A DNA stretch of 64,000 nt from Hallerella sp964587155 (GCA_964587155.1 CAZPKF010000003.1:62001-126000); one strand, 5' to 3'. Shown: positions 26,499 through 35,748, counted from the first letter of the stretch. The notes: generated from the letters alone by a model not told the origin. Made by a program: numbers and translations.

Positions 26499-27185
26499 AT
26501 GACAGACTTAAACGCGCTCAAAAAAGCCGCAGGCATCCGCGCCGCAAACCGGATTGAATCCGGCATGACCGTTGGATTAGGAACCGGCAGCACCGCCGCT
26601 TACATGGTGGAACGCTTGGGAGAACGCATCCGGGAAGAGAACCTCCGCATCACCGCAGTCAGCACAAGTTGGAGTACAACGCTCCAGTGTCGCAACCTTC
26701 ATATTCCTTTGGTTGATTTAAGCGAAACAGACCACCTGGACATCGCCATCGATGGAGCCGATGAAATCGACCCGAGCAAAAATCTCATCAAAGGGCGCGG
26801 CGCAGCCCATCTTTTGGAAAAAATCGTCGCGTCCATGGCGGACAATTACATCATCATCGCGGATTCAGGGAAAAAAGTCAACACCCTCGGTGAAAAATTC
26901 GCCGTTCCACTTGAAATTCTCCCGAACGCCATTGCATCGGTAACGCGTAAAGTTTCAAACCTCGGAGCGACACTTTCCGTCCGGATGGGCGCCCCCGGAA
27001 AAGACGGCCCCGTCATCAGCGATTCTGGAAATTTAATCGCCGATGCCAAATTCGGACCCATCGCCGATCCCGAAAAATTGAGTTTTGATTTGGACAGAAT
27101 CCCCGGACTTTTGGGACACGGGCTGTTCATCGGCATGGCGAACAGCGTCATTTTGGCAACCCCCCAAGGTCTTGAAGAATTTTAA
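26499..27185 (+). CDS. rpiA: Ribose-5-phosphate isomerase A
   Basis: 228 residues. Interconverts ribose 5-phosphate and ribulose 5-phosphate in the pentose phosphate pathway. Family blocks are MTVGLGTGSTAAYMV (phosphate loop), TSWSTTLQCR, DIAIDGADEIDP (catalytic Asp region) and KGRGAAHLLEKIVA with the catalytic Glu and Lys. Length is standard. A good Shine-Dalgarno, AGGAG, lies 5 nt before the ATG, and a strong terminator follows directly. Confidence 0.96.
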   Translation: MTDLNALKKAAGIRAANRIESGMTVGLGTGSTAAYMVERLGERIREENLRITAVSTSWSTTLQCRNLHIPLVDLSETDHLDIAIDGADEIDPSKNLIKGRGAAHLLEKIVASMADNYIIIADSGKKVNTLGEKFAVPLEILPNAIASVTRKVSNLGATLSVRMGAPGKDGPVISDSGNLIADAKFGPIADPEKLSFDLDRIPGLLGHGLFIGMANSVILATPQGLEEF

Positions 27186-27190
27186 TTTCA

Positions 27191-27223
27191 AAAAAAATCT
27201 CGCCAAATCGGCGAGATTTTTTT
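27191..27223 (+). terminator. rpiA terminator
   Basis: A 14-bp perfect stem (AAAAAAATCTCGCC with its complement), 5-nt loop, and a T-run, six bases after the rpiA stop. It is symmetrical and could act on the minus strand too. Confidence 0.92.
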
Positions 27224-27303
27224 TCGAGCATTCCTTCCAAACGCACTAGAACAAATGTTCCTTTTCTATCTGCGCAAAACTATTTTGCAACCATTTCCAA
27301 GGC

Positions 27304-27774
27304 TTAATTCAACGCAGCCTTGACCAGTTCGCTTAAGCGGCGACCATCAAAGCGGCCTTTCGTTTTCGGAGAAAGTTCTTTCATCACTTTCCCCATATCC
27401 TTGGGCCCTGCAGCTCCGACCTGCGTTTTAATTTCGGCAATCAGGGCTGTCACTTCTTCTTCCGTCAACGGTTGCGGCAAATATTTTTTGTAAAGGGAGA
27501 GAGCCTTTTCTTCTTCTTGGGCATTTTCTTCTCGCCCGCCCTTGCGGAGCATTTCTACAGCTTCGGTACGCTGCTTGATGCTTTTGGACAAAACATCCAA
27601 AACGGTTTCGTCCGTGATATCCTTTTGCGCATTGATGGCGACGTTTTTGATGTCGGAATGCAACATGCGGAGCACTTCAAGAGTCGCCGCATCACGCGCT
27701 TTCATCGCCGCTTTGATGTCTGCCAAAATGGCATTGAGAAGAGGGCTTTCCGCCTTGACCAAAGAATCTGCCAT
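27304..27774 (-). CDS. GatB/YqeY domain protein
   Basis: 156 residues from the ATG at 27774, which has AAGGAG 5 nt upstream; the open frame continues six codons further but without a site. The sequence shows the YqeY pattern: ADIKAAMKARDAATLEVLRML at the N-terminus, a middle EMLRKGGREE, LSLYKKYLPQPLTEEE and a final GPKDMGKVMKELSPKTKGRFDGRRLSELV. The family is related to the tail domain of GatB and probably binds tRNA, but no reaction is established. It lies downstream of rpsU on the same strand, separated by a hairpin. Confidence 0.9.
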   Translation of the reverse strand: MADSLVKAESPLLNAILADIKAAMKARDAATLEVLRMLHSDIKNVAINAQKDITDETVLDVLSKSIKQRTEAVEMLRKGGREENAQEEEKALSLYKKYLPQPLTEEEVTALIAEIKTQVGAAGPKDMGKVMKELSPKTKGRFDGRRLSELVKAALN

Positions 27775-27823
27775 AAAAACTCCTTTCCCCAACGGGGAAA
27801 CCTATTTAATATATAAACACCAA

Positions 27824-27847
27824 AAGGGAAAGTTTACACTTTCCCTT
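27824..27847 (-). terminator. Hairpin after rpsU
   Basis: AAGGGAAAGT pairs with ACTTTCCCTT (10 bp, 4-nt loop) 20 bp after the rpsU stop. On the minus strand it is followed by TTTTGGTGTTT, a weak U-tract, so it may be a partial terminator that lets some transcript reach the YqeY gene. Confidence 0.6.
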
Positions 27848-27867
27848 GGCATTTCAAAAAGCCAAAA

Positions 27868-28077
27868 TTAATAAAGACGCTTGCGATTCGCTTCGGCGAG
27901 TTCTTTCAGGCGCTTGCGACGGGCAGCGGTTTCAATGCGCTTCCGTTCTTCAGACGGTTTTTCATAACGCTGATGTTTTTTCACATCGGAAATGATTCCA
28001 TTCTTTTCGCAAGACTTGGTGAAACGCTTGAGAGCGCGTTCAAAAGGTTCATTGGCTTTAACTACGACACCGATCAT
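27868..28077 (-). CDS. rpsU: 30S ribosomal protein S21
   Basis: 69 residues from the ATG at 28077: IGVVVKANEPFERALKRF, then SCEKNGI and a basic C-terminal half (YEKPSEERKR ... RRKRLKELAEANRKR) typical of S21. The upstream extension of the open frame to 28125 is not protein-like. S21 sits on the platform of the small subunit and helps mRNA recognition. The pairing of rpsU with a YqeY gene is common in bacteria. Confidence 0.95.
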   Translation of the reverse strand: MIGVVVKANEPFERALKRFTKSCEKNGIISDVKKHQRYEKPSEERKRIETAARRKRLKELAEANRKRLY

Positions 28078-28215
28078 TCGATTCCTCGGGTTGAAAAATT
28101 TTGAAATGCGGCACAAATATACCAAAAAGAAGTCAATCCGTCAAGGGATGCCGCTTTCACGGCAAAGAATCCCGTTTTGAAAGTGTCACAACTTGCACGG
28201 GGAAAAAGACTTATC

Positions 28216-28260
28216 TATATTTTGAAAAATCTTTGGAGCTACAGACAAGGAGAACGAAAG
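28216..28260 (+). promoter_or_regulatory. Candidate promoter and ribosome site for the SPOR lipoprotein
   Basis: TATATTTT at 28216-28223 is a candidate -10 box. AAGGAG at 28247-28252 lies 8 nt before the GTG at 28261, which decides the start in favour of GTG. Confidence 0.5.
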
Positions 28261-29115
28261 GTGCCTTCAAACAAATTTTTCATCGCCGCCTGTTCCGCGA
28301 TTTTCATCTCGGCATTATGCGGTTGCAACAGCGACGACGAAGTCGTCCCGGAAATTGCACCCGTCAAAAAAGTCGAAGCGCCTGTCAAAGAATCCGAATC
28401 CAAAGGGCAAGGCGACTCCATGCCGGAGCTTCAGTCCATCCAATCCCTCTCTTCGGACTCTGAAACTTCTTCCGGAACATTTTCCATCGCCGGCACAGAA
28501 ATCGTTCCGCCCGGGTCAGAAGGTTCCATCACCATTCAGGTCAGCATCCAGCCTTCCAAACGCAACGCCCAAACCGTGCTGAAAAAATTGGAAGAAAAAG
28601 GCATCCGCGGCTATTTGGCGCAAGTTGAAAATCCCGGGGAATTGGAAGGCACCTACTACCGCGTACGCGTCGGCTACTTCAAAAAAACCGATGACGCCCG
28701 CGCATTCGGCAAAGCCTCGTTAGAGCCACTCGGTTTCGCTTGGTGGATTGACAACAAGGCGAACGACCAAATAGGCAGTCCGGAATCCGGAGAAAACGCA
28801 GGCTCTTACGGCAGTTCTGATTCTTACAACCATTCCGGTTCTTACACAAGCTCCTCTCCAGAGATTGAAGAAGCTCCTGTCCAAGAACAAGAACCTGTCA
28901 CACCCAGTGAAGAACCCGCTCCCGTCCAAGAATCGGCAGAAGTCCCCGCCGAACCGGAACAAGAACCGGCAAAGCCAGTCGAAGAACCTCTTCCTGTCGA
29001 AGAAAATTCCCCAACGGATGCAATCAAAACAGAAACTCCCGCCACAGAAAACACCCAACCTGCAGCAGAACCCCCCGCCGCAGAAGAAGTTTACGACGAC
29101 TGGGAATCATTTTGA
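28261..29115 (+). CDS. SPOR-domain lipoprotein
   Basis: 284 residues from a GTG start chosen by its Shine-Dalgarno (AAGGAG, 8 nt). The first 20 residues form a lipoprotein signal ending in the lipobox L-C-G-C, so the protein is predicted to be membrane-anchored. Residues about 78-160 form a SPOR domain (SITIQVSIQPSKRNAQ ... YYRVRVGYFKKTDDARAF), which binds denuded peptidoglycan at division sites. The C-terminal 110 residues are low-complexity Pro/Glu/Ser with repeats of EEPAPVQE type, likely an unfolded spacer. Coupled to rimO by a 4-base TTGA overlap. Confidence 0.87.
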   Translation: MPSNKFFIAACSAIFISALCGCNSDDEVVPEIAPVKKVEAPVKESESKGQGDSMPELQSIQSLSSDSETSSGTFSIAGTEIVPPGSEGSITIQVSIQPSKRNAQTVLKKLEEKGIRGYLAQVENPGELEGTYYRVRVGYFKKTDDARAFGKASLEPLGFAWWIDNKANDQIGSPESGENAGSYGSSDSYNHSGSYTSSSPEIEEAPVQEQEPVTPSEEPAPVQESAEVPAEPEQEPAKPVEEPLPVEENSPTDAIKTETPATENTQPAAEPPAAEEVYDDWESF

Positions 29116-30425
29116 AACATCCACGCGTTTTCACCGTCCAATTAGGCTGCGCCAAGAACCAGGTTGATGCCGAACATCTGCTGGCCGAGCTTCTGTCCGT
29201 CGGATTCGTCTCCGAAGAATCTGTAAAAAAAGCAGACTACATCCTTATCAACACTTGCGGATTCATCGAAGCCGCCAAAGAAGAATCCATCAACACGATT
29301 CTCTCTTTTGCCAAAGAAAAAACCGACACGCAAAAGCTTATCGTGACCGGTTGCCTTTCCGGGCGTTACATTCAAGAACTGCCCAACGAAATTCCCGAAG
29401 TCGATTTTTGGTTAGGCACTTATGAACCCGGAAAGCTTTTAAAGATTTTGGGATTAGGTGAAAAGTCCTGCGGCACCGAAAATTTACGGCGACTGAACTT
29501 GGGCGGAGTCCCCCACCACGCCTACCTGAAAATAGCCGAAGGCTGTGACCGCCGGTGCGCCTTTTGCGCCATCCCGAACATCCGGGGAAAGCAGGTTTCC
29601 TTTTCCATCGAAAGCATTGTCAAAGAGGCCAAACAGTTAGAAGAGCAAGGCGTTCAGGAATTGACTCTCATCGCTCAAGACACAACGTTCTACGGGCATG
29701 ACCGGGGCAAAAAAGACGGACCATCCTTGGCGGATCTACTCAAGGCCATTTTAAACGAAACGCAAATTCCTTGGATTCGAACCCTTTATTGGTATCCGGA
29801 ATTTATCGACGACGAACTCCTAGAACTGATGGCGAAAGAACCGCGCCTTTGCAAATACGTCGACATGCCGATTCAACATGCGAGCAGCAGCGTTCTCAAG
29901 CGGATGCGCCGCCACTACGACGAAAACTCCTTGCGTACGATGCTGAACGATATCCGGCAAAAAATTCCGGGAGTCACACTCCGGACAACGGTTCTCGTCG
30001 GCTTTCCCGGAGAAACTCAAGAAGACTTCGAAGAATTGATGCGCTTGATTCAAGACGTGCGTTTTGAACATTTGGGCGGTTTCGTTTTCAGCCCCGAAGA
30101 AGGCACGCCAGCATTGAAAATCAAAGACCCTCCCGTCCCCGAAGAATTGGCCCGCGCCCGGTTGGATGCCATCAACGATTTGCAAGAAGAAATTTCCTGC
30201 GAAGCGAACGAAGCGCTTATCGGAAAAGAAGTCAAAGTCCTTATCGATGAAGTCGCCGAAGAAAGCGATTATCACTTTATCGGACGCACCGAAGGCAATT
30301 CCCTAGACTCCGACGATATCGTGAAAATCGTCGAAGGAGATGCGACTCCCGGTGAATTTTACCGCGTGCAAATTCTCGATGCGGAGCCCCACGAACTGAT
30401 AGGCAAAATTCTAGGCCCAGCCTAA
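29112..30425 (+). CDS. rimO: Ribosomal protein S12 methylthiotransferase RimO
   Basis: 437 residues. Adds a methylthio group to Asp88 of ribosomal protein S12. The N-terminal UPF0004 domain has QLGCAKNQVDAE with the first cluster cysteine, then INTCGFIE and VTGCLSGRY. The radical SAM motif is CDRRCAFCAIP. A C-terminal TRAM domain spans about residues 375-437. QLGCAKNQVD distinguishes RimO from MiaB. The start codon is TTG, overlapping the TGA of the lipoprotein gene. Confidence 0.95.
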   Translation: MKHPRVFTVQLGCAKNQVDAEHLLAELLSVGFVSEESVKKADYILINTCGFIEAAKEESINTILSFAKEKTDTQKLIVTGCLSGRYIQELPNEIPEVDFWLGTYEPGKLLKILGLGEKSCGTENLRRLNLGGVPHHAYLKIAEGCDRRCAFCAIPNIRGKQVSFSIESIVKEAKQLEEQGVQELTLIAQDTTFYGHDRGKKDGPSLADLLKAILNETQIPWIRTLYWYPEFIDDELLELMAKEPRLCKYVDMPIQHASSSVLKRMRRHYDENSLRTMLNDIRQKIPGVTLRTTVLVGFPGETQEDFEELMRLIQDVRFEHLGGFVFSPEEGTPALKIKDPPVPEELARARLDAINDLQEEISCEANEALIGKEVKVLIDEVAEESDYHFIGRTEGNSLDSDDIVKIVEGDATPGEFYRVQILDAEPHELIGKILGPA

Positions 30426-30436
30426 TTTCAAAACAG

Positions 30437-30464
30437 AAACGCACCGGGATTTCCCGGTGCGTTT
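30437..30464. terminator. Bidirectional terminator between rimO and tRNA-Arg
   Basis: AAACGCACCGGG pairs with CCCGGTGCGTTT, 12 bp with a 4-nt ATTT loop. It lies 11 bp after the rimO stop and 5 bp beyond the 3' end of the minus-strand tRNA, so it probably serves both. Confidence 0.85.
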
Positions 30465-30468
30465 ACAG

Positions 30469-30542
30469 TGCCCACGACGAGAGTCGAACTCGTGACCTTC
30501 AGTTTCGGAAACTGACACTCTATCCAATTGAGCTACGCGGAC
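30469..30542 (-). tRNA. tRNA-Arg (anticodon CCG)
   Basis: 74 nt on the minus strand. The anticodon stem-loop reads CAGT-TTCCGAA-ACTG, giving anticodon CCG for CGG codons. The T-arm is CGAGTTCGACTCTCG and the D-arm is GCTCAATTGGATAGAGT. The acceptor stem GTCCGCG pairs with CGTGGGC using two wobbles; the discriminator is A. CCA is not encoded. Confidence 0.95.
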
Positions 30543-30602
30543 AATTTTAGAGCACACCGAATATAGAATTATTTTTTCAAAGCTTCAAGCGATTCAAATA
30601 AA

Positions 30603-30626
30603 AAAGGCGGACTTTCGTCCGCCTTT
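30603..30626 (-). terminator. Terminator of the 30644-31507 gene
   Basis: AAAGGCGGAC pairs with GTCCGCCTTT (10 bp, TTTC loop). On the minus strand it is followed by a T-rich tract (TTTTTATTT). It lies 17 bp after the gene's stop. Confidence 0.85.
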
Positions 30627-30643
30627 GAAATTTCTTTTACAAA

Positions 30644-31507
30644 TCAATCTTCGTTGGCGTATTTCTTTTCCCGTTCACGCCGCCGGATTTCGGTCGCATC
30701 TGGGAAGAATTCCGGCAATGCGAAGCCGATCGTGATTCCGAAAACAAGCCCGAATTTCGAGATGCCGTCGCCGTCTATCACGCGAGAAACGCTTTCACCC
30801 TTTTTATTCTTTTCGTGGGAATCGTCATACGCATTCGGCGCATAGTACATACCAATTGCAAACTGGAGATAATACCATTCGTCTGTCAAATATGTGACCA
30901 AAAGGTCGAACTGGAATCCCATAGTCGTAATCAGTTCACGCGTAAAATCGTTCGATTCATCGGCAAGGACGGCGTGGTCATAATAAACCGTACCATAAGA
31001 GGCAGAGAAGCCCAAATGGAGCGGATTCTTCGGGAACAGGTAATAGTTCAAACCGACTTTCCAACCCGTGCCACCTTCCAATTTAAAGTTGGAAAAATCC
31101 GGATCATCGCCACTGGGTATAAACCCAAACGAACCAAACAGGGCCAAATGCCAACGGGTGATGTATTCAGCACCAAACCCGAAGCCCATGCCGAGTCCCG
31201 TTTCACCCATCACCGGCTGACGGGAACCCATACCAATTTCAAACACCAAACGGTCTTTGAGCCAATCGCGGCGACGGAGGTTGTTGGCGAATTCGTCAAG
31301 GCGCTGGTCCTTTTCAAATTCACGCCTCTTGGCGCGATCCGCCGCCCGCGAATCAGATTCTTCGAACGCCGAAGCATCGCTTGTCAAAGCGGATTGATCT
31401 CCAGATTCAGAAGCAGAACCGTCCAAAGAACCGGAAAGGTTGGAATCATCTTGTGCAAAGCCGGCTACAGCCAAGGCAAAGAACAGAGCACTAATCTTTT
31501 TAAACAT
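30644..31507 (-). CDS. Predicted outer-membrane protein, family not recognised
   Basis: About 287 residues. The signal peptide is MFKKISALFFALAVAGFAQ. Next is a Ser/Asp/Glu-rich linker, a charged helix rich in Arg (RAADRAKRREFEKDQR), and then about eight amphipathic strands with many Gly and aromatic residues (GLGMGFGFGAEYITRWHL, WKVGLNYYLFPKNPLHLGF). This suggests a small eight-stranded barrel. The C-terminal end is charged rather than aromatic, which is unusual for a barrel. The ATG at 31507 is preferred; a GTG directly before it is possible. No function can be assigned. Confidence 0.65.
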   Translation of the reverse strand: MFKKISALFFALAVAGFAQDDSNLSGSLDGSASESGDQSALTSDASAFEESDSRAADRAKRREFEKDQRLDEFANNLRRRDWLKDRLVFEIGMGSRQPVMGETGLGMGFGFGAEYITRWHLALFGSFGFIPSGDDPDFSNFKLEGGTGWKVGLNYYLFPKNPLHLGFSASYGTVYYDHAVLADESNDFTRELITTMGFQFDLLVTYLTDEWYYLQFAIGMYYAPNAYDDSHEKNKKGESVSRVIDGDGISKFGLVFGITIGFALPEFFPDATEIRRREREKKYANED

Positions 31508-31623
31508 CACTCAAGAGCCTCTATTTAAGAGATAGAATACTTCCGCAATCCAATATAGTTTATTCTCGATACCGAATGCCAAAATATTTGTGTAAAAAGA
31601 AATTGAAAAGCGATAAAAAAGAG

Positions 31624-32391
31624 TTATTTGGACGATTCTTGCCGGAATTGCACCAATTCACCCTTGACAGATCCTATGGGAATCTTGACGCGCATCAACA
31701 CGGGCAAGCGCCGTTCATCGTCCGTCAACCAAATAAACAATTGCCCGGCAGCCTTGAACGCTCCATCATCCCCTAAAATCGGTTCCACCTTAAAACAGTC
31801 AAATTTCCCGAGATCGGTTTCTACTGTTTCCTTCCCATGCACAATCACTTGCAGCGAATAGCGCTTTTTGCCGCTGACCGCAGAAAAATACGTGTCTTTT
31901 TTGCCGACAAGATCCATGCTGCGAACCCGGTAAAACGCGGATATAACGCAATGTTCAAACCCTTTGAGAGCAACAACCGTGTCTATCTGCGACTTGATGT
32001 CGTCCCGCCGCGAATTGACAAATACCGTGTCCGAAAGAACGGCTTTTTGCAAAGCCCTGTCAAAAAGGATTTGCGATGTACTGTGATAAGAACCTTCGTT
32101 CAAGATTTTTCGGAAAGAATCCGGCAATAAGCTTTGACCATCCACCACAGTATGAATCGTATCGGCGACGGGATAAATCGCTTTGAAAGCGCCGTTGTTC
32201 CTGGCTATGCTGACAAATTCAATTTTTCCATCCGTCCTCGGGTTCACGTTCATATCGGCAGAACCTGCCGTGATAAAGCCCCAACTCAAGCGGAAAGTCA
32301 GCTGCTCCCCTTTTGCCCATAGCGGCAAAGAAGTCTCTTTGGCAAAAGACAAAGAGACAAAGCAAAGAAAGCCCAGGAGCAGCCGTTTCAC
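31624..32391 (-). CDS. DUF3108 domain exported protein
   Basis: 255 residues with a GTG start. A signal peptide (KRLLLGFLCFVSLSFA) is followed by the DUF3108 pattern: GEQLTFRLSWGFITAGSADM, then FRKILNEGSYHSTSQILFDR, and a C-terminal FKVEPILGDDGAFKAAGQLFIWLTDDERRLPVLMRVKIPIGSVKGEL. DUF3108 proteins are periplasmic and of unknown function; their fold resembles lipid-binding LolA-like sheets. It lies 3 bp after purE and is probably co-transcribed with the purine genes. Confidence 0.85.
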   Translation of the reverse strand: MKRLLLGFLCFVSLSFAKETSLPLWAKGEQLTFRLSWGFITAGSADMNVNPRTDGKIEFVSIARNNGAFKAIYPVADTIHTVVDGQSLLPDSFRKILNEGSYHSTSQILFDRALQKAVLSDTVFVNSRRDDIKSQIDTVVALKGFEHCVISAFYRVRSMDLVGKKDTYFSAVSGKKRYSLQVIVHGKETVETDLGKFDCFKVEPILGDDGAFKAAGQLFIWLTDDERRLPVLMRVKIPIGSVKGELVQFRQESSK

Positions 32392-32394
32392 GGA

Positions 32395-32862
32395 TTAAAT
32401 GTCTCCTAACGAACGGCGATATTCCGCCAATTTGACGCGGAGTTCCGGGTGAGAAAGAGCCAAAATGGCGATTGCCAGATAAGCGGCATTTTTTCCGTTT
32501 CCAATTCCAACTGTCGCCACAGGAATGCCCGGCGGCATTTGCACAATAGAATGCAAAGCGTCAACGCCAGAAAGCGGTCCCCCGTCGCCAGGCACGCCAA
32601 TGACCGGAAGAGTCGTGTGCGCAGCTAGCGTCCCCGGAAGCGCTGCAGCGAGCCCTGCAATACCAATCAACACCTGAACGCCCCGGCTTTCCGCTTCTTG
32701 AGCATATTTAGCCGTTTTATTCGGCGTGCGGTGTGCAGAAAGTACATTGTATTCCCAAGCGACTCCGAATTCATCGAGAATCGCGGTAACTTTATCGACT
32801 ATCGGCTTGTCCGAATTGCTTCCCGTGACAATGCCCACTAAAGTTTCGTTCACTTTTTGCAT
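32395..32862 (-). CDS. purE: N5-carboxyaminoimidazole ribonucleotide mutase
   Basis: 155 residues. Converts N5-CAIR to CAIR in purine synthesis. GIVTGSNSDKPIVDK is the nucleotide-binding loop, with SAHRTPNKTAKYA and GIAGLAAALPGTLAAHT as the other family blocks, followed by IGVPGDGGPLSGVDALHSIVQMPPGIPVATV. Class I PurE, so a PurK partner is expected elsewhere. The start overlaps the purD stop by 13 bp. Confidence 0.96.
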   Translation of the reverse strand: MQKVNETLVGIVTGSNSDKPIVDKVTAILDEFGVAWEYNVLSAHRTPNKTAKYAQEAESRGVQVLIGIAGLAAALPGTLAAHTTLPVIGVPGDGGPLSGVDALHSIVQMPPGIPVATVGIGNGKNAAYLAIAILALSHPELRVKLAEYRRSLGDI

Positions 32863-34133
32863 TTTGCGAGTCCTTTTTGACCAATATCCTTACGGAAGAA
32901 TGCGCCTTCAAAATGAATTTTGCCGCAACCTTCATAAGCCTTTTCCAATGCGGATTTAAGATCCGTTCCAGTTCCAACGACACCGAGAACACGGCCACCG
33001 GAAGTGAGCAATTTTCCATTTTGCAAACACGTACCGGCATGAACGACCATCGCTCCTGCCGTTTCGGCATCTTCGATTCCCGAAATCTCTTCGCCTTTCT
33101 TATAACTGCCCGGATAACCGGCGCTGGCCATGACAACGACCGCCGCCGAGCCTTTCATCTGCTCAGGAGCGTTAAAATTTTCCAATTCGCCTTTTTCCGC
33201 AGCGTCAAACAATGCAAGAACATCTCCGCCATAAACGGGAAGCACAACCTGACACTCCGGATCTCCCAAACGGCAATTGTATTCCACGACTTTAGGCCCG
33301 TCTTTTGTCACCATAATGCCGACATAAAGTACACCTGTATAAGGAGATCCCTCAGCAATCATTCCCCGGAGAGTCGGTTCAATCACTTGGGATTTAACCT
33401 GAGCAAGGATTTCCGATGTCACAACGGGAGCTGGTGCGTAAGCGCCCATTCCTCCGGTATTCGGACCCTGGTCTCCATCAAAAATCCGCTTGTGATCTTG
33501 CGCCGTGGAAAGCAAGACATAATCCTTTCCATCGCAAACGGCAAACAAGGAGGCTTCCTCCCCTTTCATGAATTCTTCTATGACGACCGTCTTTCCGGAA
33601 TCGCCGAAAACAGCCTTGTCGCCGAGCATTTCTTCAACCGCCTGCACCGCTTCTGCATCCGTCATACAGACAACGGCGCCCTTTCCCGCGGCGAGTCCCG
33701 ATGCCTTGACGACAATCGGAGCCGGATGCTGTTTCAAAAATTCCAACGCGTCTTCCAATTTGGAGAACGTTTCGTATGCGGCCGTCGGAATTCCATACTT
33801 CTTCATGAAATTTTTAGAAAACGCTTTGCTGCCTTCCAGTGCAGCAGCCCCTTTCACTGGACCAAACGCCCGGAGCCCGCGAGCGCGGAATTCATCAACA
33901 ACGCCATTCACCAAGGGAACTTCTGGTCCAATAATTGTAAAATCAACTTTTTCTTTTTCAGCTAAATCCGCAATCGCCTTCGGAGAAGACACATCGACTG
34001 GAACGCATTCACCGAGTCGAGCCATGCCGGGATTCCCCGGAGCAGAAATCAAACGAGAACACAGAGGCGATTTTTTGACGGCAAGCGCAATTGCATTTTC
34101 ACGACCGCCGCTGCCGATAACAAGAATATTCAT
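32850..34133 (-). CDS. purD: Phosphoribosylamine-glycine ligase
   Basis: 427 residues, an ATP-grasp enzyme that makes glycinamide ribonucleotide in the second step of purine synthesis. N-terminal MNILVIGSGGRENAIA, central ASGLAAGKGAVV and the ATP-grasp signature GVLYVGIMVTKDGPKVVEYNCRLGDPECQVV are all present. AGG lies 6 nt before the ATG. Seven base pairs separate it from rseP upstream. Confidence 0.96.
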   Translation of the reverse strand: MNILVIGSGGRENAIALAVKKSPLCSRLISAPGNPGMARLGECVPVDVSSPKAIADLAEKEKVDFTIIGPEVPLVNGVVDEFRARGLRAFGPVKGAAALEGSKAFSKNFMKKYGIPTAAYETFSKLEDALEFLKQHPAPIVVKASGLAAGKGAVVCMTDAEAVQAVEEMLGDKAVFGDSGKTVVIEEFMKGEEASLFAVCDGKDYVLLSTAQDHKRIFDGDQGPNTGGMGAYAPAPVVTSEILAQVKSQVIEPTLRGMIAEGSPYTGVLYVGIMVTKDGPKVVEYNCRLGDPECQVVLPVYGGDVLALFDAAEKGELENFNAPEQMKGSAAVVVMASAGYPGSYKKGEEISGIEDAETAGAMVVHAGTCLQNGKLLTSGGRVLGVVGTGTDLKSALEKAYEGCGKIHFEGAFFRKDIGQKGLAKCKK

Positions 34134-34140
34134 AAGTTAC

Positions 34141-35511
34141 CTATTTCAAGAAAAGTCCCACTTTCCCAATATCGAGATAAGTGATGAAAACAAAAAGGGC
34201 TAAAAAACAGGCCAATGCGATTTTCTGGATGAACGCCTGCTTTTCTTGGGAAATCGCCTTTCCGCGAATCGCTTCAATCAAGAGGAACAAAAGAATTCCT
34301 CCGTCGGTGATGGCGAGGGGCAAAAGGTTCATAATTCCCAAGTTGATACTGATGAGAGCCAGAATCATCAGAAAATTTTGAAAACCGGAAAGCCACACGT
34401 TTCCCATTACGGCGACAATTGTGACCGGACCGGACATCGCATCGACTTTCACCTGTCCTTGGAACATCCGTTTAAAGTAACGGGGAACGCTGACGGCCAT
34501 TTTCCAACTGGTTTGGCAAGCTTTGACAACGGACGCAGGAAAATTACGGCTAACGACATGCGTTTCGTTGAACATGACATAGGTCATCTGGATGCCAATC
34601 ATGTAACGTTCATGTTCTTCGTTGAAAACGGCGGACAATTTTTTATGAAGCGTGTCAGCGGAACGGTGTATCGTAATATCCAACGGTTTTCCTTCTGACC
34701 CGTTGACAAGAGAAACAACATCTTGATAGCGGAACACCCGCTGATGGTTTATTTCCACAATCGTATCGCCGGGGAGAAGCCCCGCTTTTTCCGCAGCACT
34801 TCCCGATAGCGGTTTTCCGCTGACCACTACACGATGACGTGGGAAAATTCCCGATTCGCCAACACCCATGCTAACATCTTTTTTTGACGAATCCTGAGCA
34901 GGAACGATCATTTCTTCTGGAATCAGGGTAAGCAAAAGCGTGTCTCGTCCGCGAAGAAGCCGCACAGGAACCTTCGCTCCAAGGCTCACTCCGATTTGTT
35001 CCCGAAAATCATCCCAACCACTAGTGGACTTTCCGTCTATTTCAAAAATAGTATCCCCGGGCAAAATTCCAGATTTTTCAGCCGCACTCCCCGGAAGAAC
35101 AAGTCCCACAATTAATTCCGAGGAAACCGGCTCTTCGACACCTTTCATGTAAAGGCCCACCAACAACAAAAACGCAAAGGCGATATTGACAAAAGGACCG
35201 GCAAAGGCAATCGCCGCACGGACACCCACACTTTTCCCGACAAAGGAACCCGGATCTTTTGAATCGGAGTCTTCCGGATTTTCACCCTCCATGGAAACGT
35301 AACCGCCAAACGGAATCAGGGAAATGCAGTATTCCGTATCGCCCTTTTTGAATTTCAATAGTTTTTTGCCGAACCCGATAGAAAACGTATTCACTTTGAC
35401 TTTATTCCACTTGGCCACCAGAAAATGTCCCAATTCATGAATAAAGACCAAAAAACTCAAGCTCAGCAGCCCAAGAAATATCATCAAAAGATTTGTGAAA
35501 ATGTTTTCCAT
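34141..35511 (-). CDS. rseP: Site-2 protease RseP (M50), two PDZ domains
   Basis: 456 residues from the ATG at 35511. The zinc motif HELGH is at residues 25-29 in the first membrane helix, and the third ligand is in the C-terminal NLLPLAITDGG segment (the family has LDGG; here it reads TDGG). Two PDZ domains are visible around residues 120-200 and 210-290, each with the S-A-A-E-K-(A/S)-G-(I/L)-L-P-G-D-T-I motif. RseP cuts membrane anchors after a first protease, for example in envelope stress signalling. The open frame continues 22 codons upstream without a signal for initiation. Confidence 0.93.
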   Translation of the reverse strand: MENIFTNLLMIFLGLLSLSFLVFIHELGHFLVAKWNKVKVNTFSIGFGKKLLKFKKGDTEYCISLIPFGGYVSMEGENPEDSDSKDPGSFVGKSVGVRAAIAFAGPFVNIAFAFLLLVGLYMKGVEEPVSSELIVGLVLPGSAAEKSGILPGDTIFEIDGKSTSGWDDFREQIGVSLGAKVPVRLLRGRDTLLLTLIPEEMIVPAQDSSKKDVSMGVGESGIFPRHRVVVSGKPLSGSAAEKAGLLPGDTIVEINHQRVFRYQDVVSLVNGSEGKPLDITIHRSADTLHKKLSAVFNEEHERYMIGIQMTYVMFNETHVVSRNFPASVVKACQTSWKMAVSVPRYFKRMFQGQVKVDAMSGPVTIVAVMGNVWLSGFQNFLMILALISINLGIMNLLPLAITDGGILLFLLIEAIRGKAISQEKQAFIQKIALACFLALFVFITYLDIGKVGLFLK

Positions 35512-35748
35512 GCAAGCATAATGTAGAAAACTAAACGCCGAAAGTCTTCCCAAATCAGCAACAAGCATCTCTGTCACTGTCTTTCTGAAATGGATGGCAA
35601 AGTTTTACAGCCCAGTCGTTCTGATACGCCCCCTAAAGAATCCACGGTGGCGACAACACCGCTTTCTTTTGGCGTTTCAAATGATTCAACTTTTAAATTC
35701 TATTCCCCGTCCGCGGCAGGTGAATTTTTCATTCTCGTCATCACCCGG
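35512..35748. other. Gap between rodA and rseP with no gene seen
   Basis: 237 bp. A plus-strand frame from 35590 enters the antisense of rodA and is not protein-like. No hairpin terminator with a U-tract is evident. The rseP promoter must lie here on the minus strand, but no box is convincing. Confidence 0.5.
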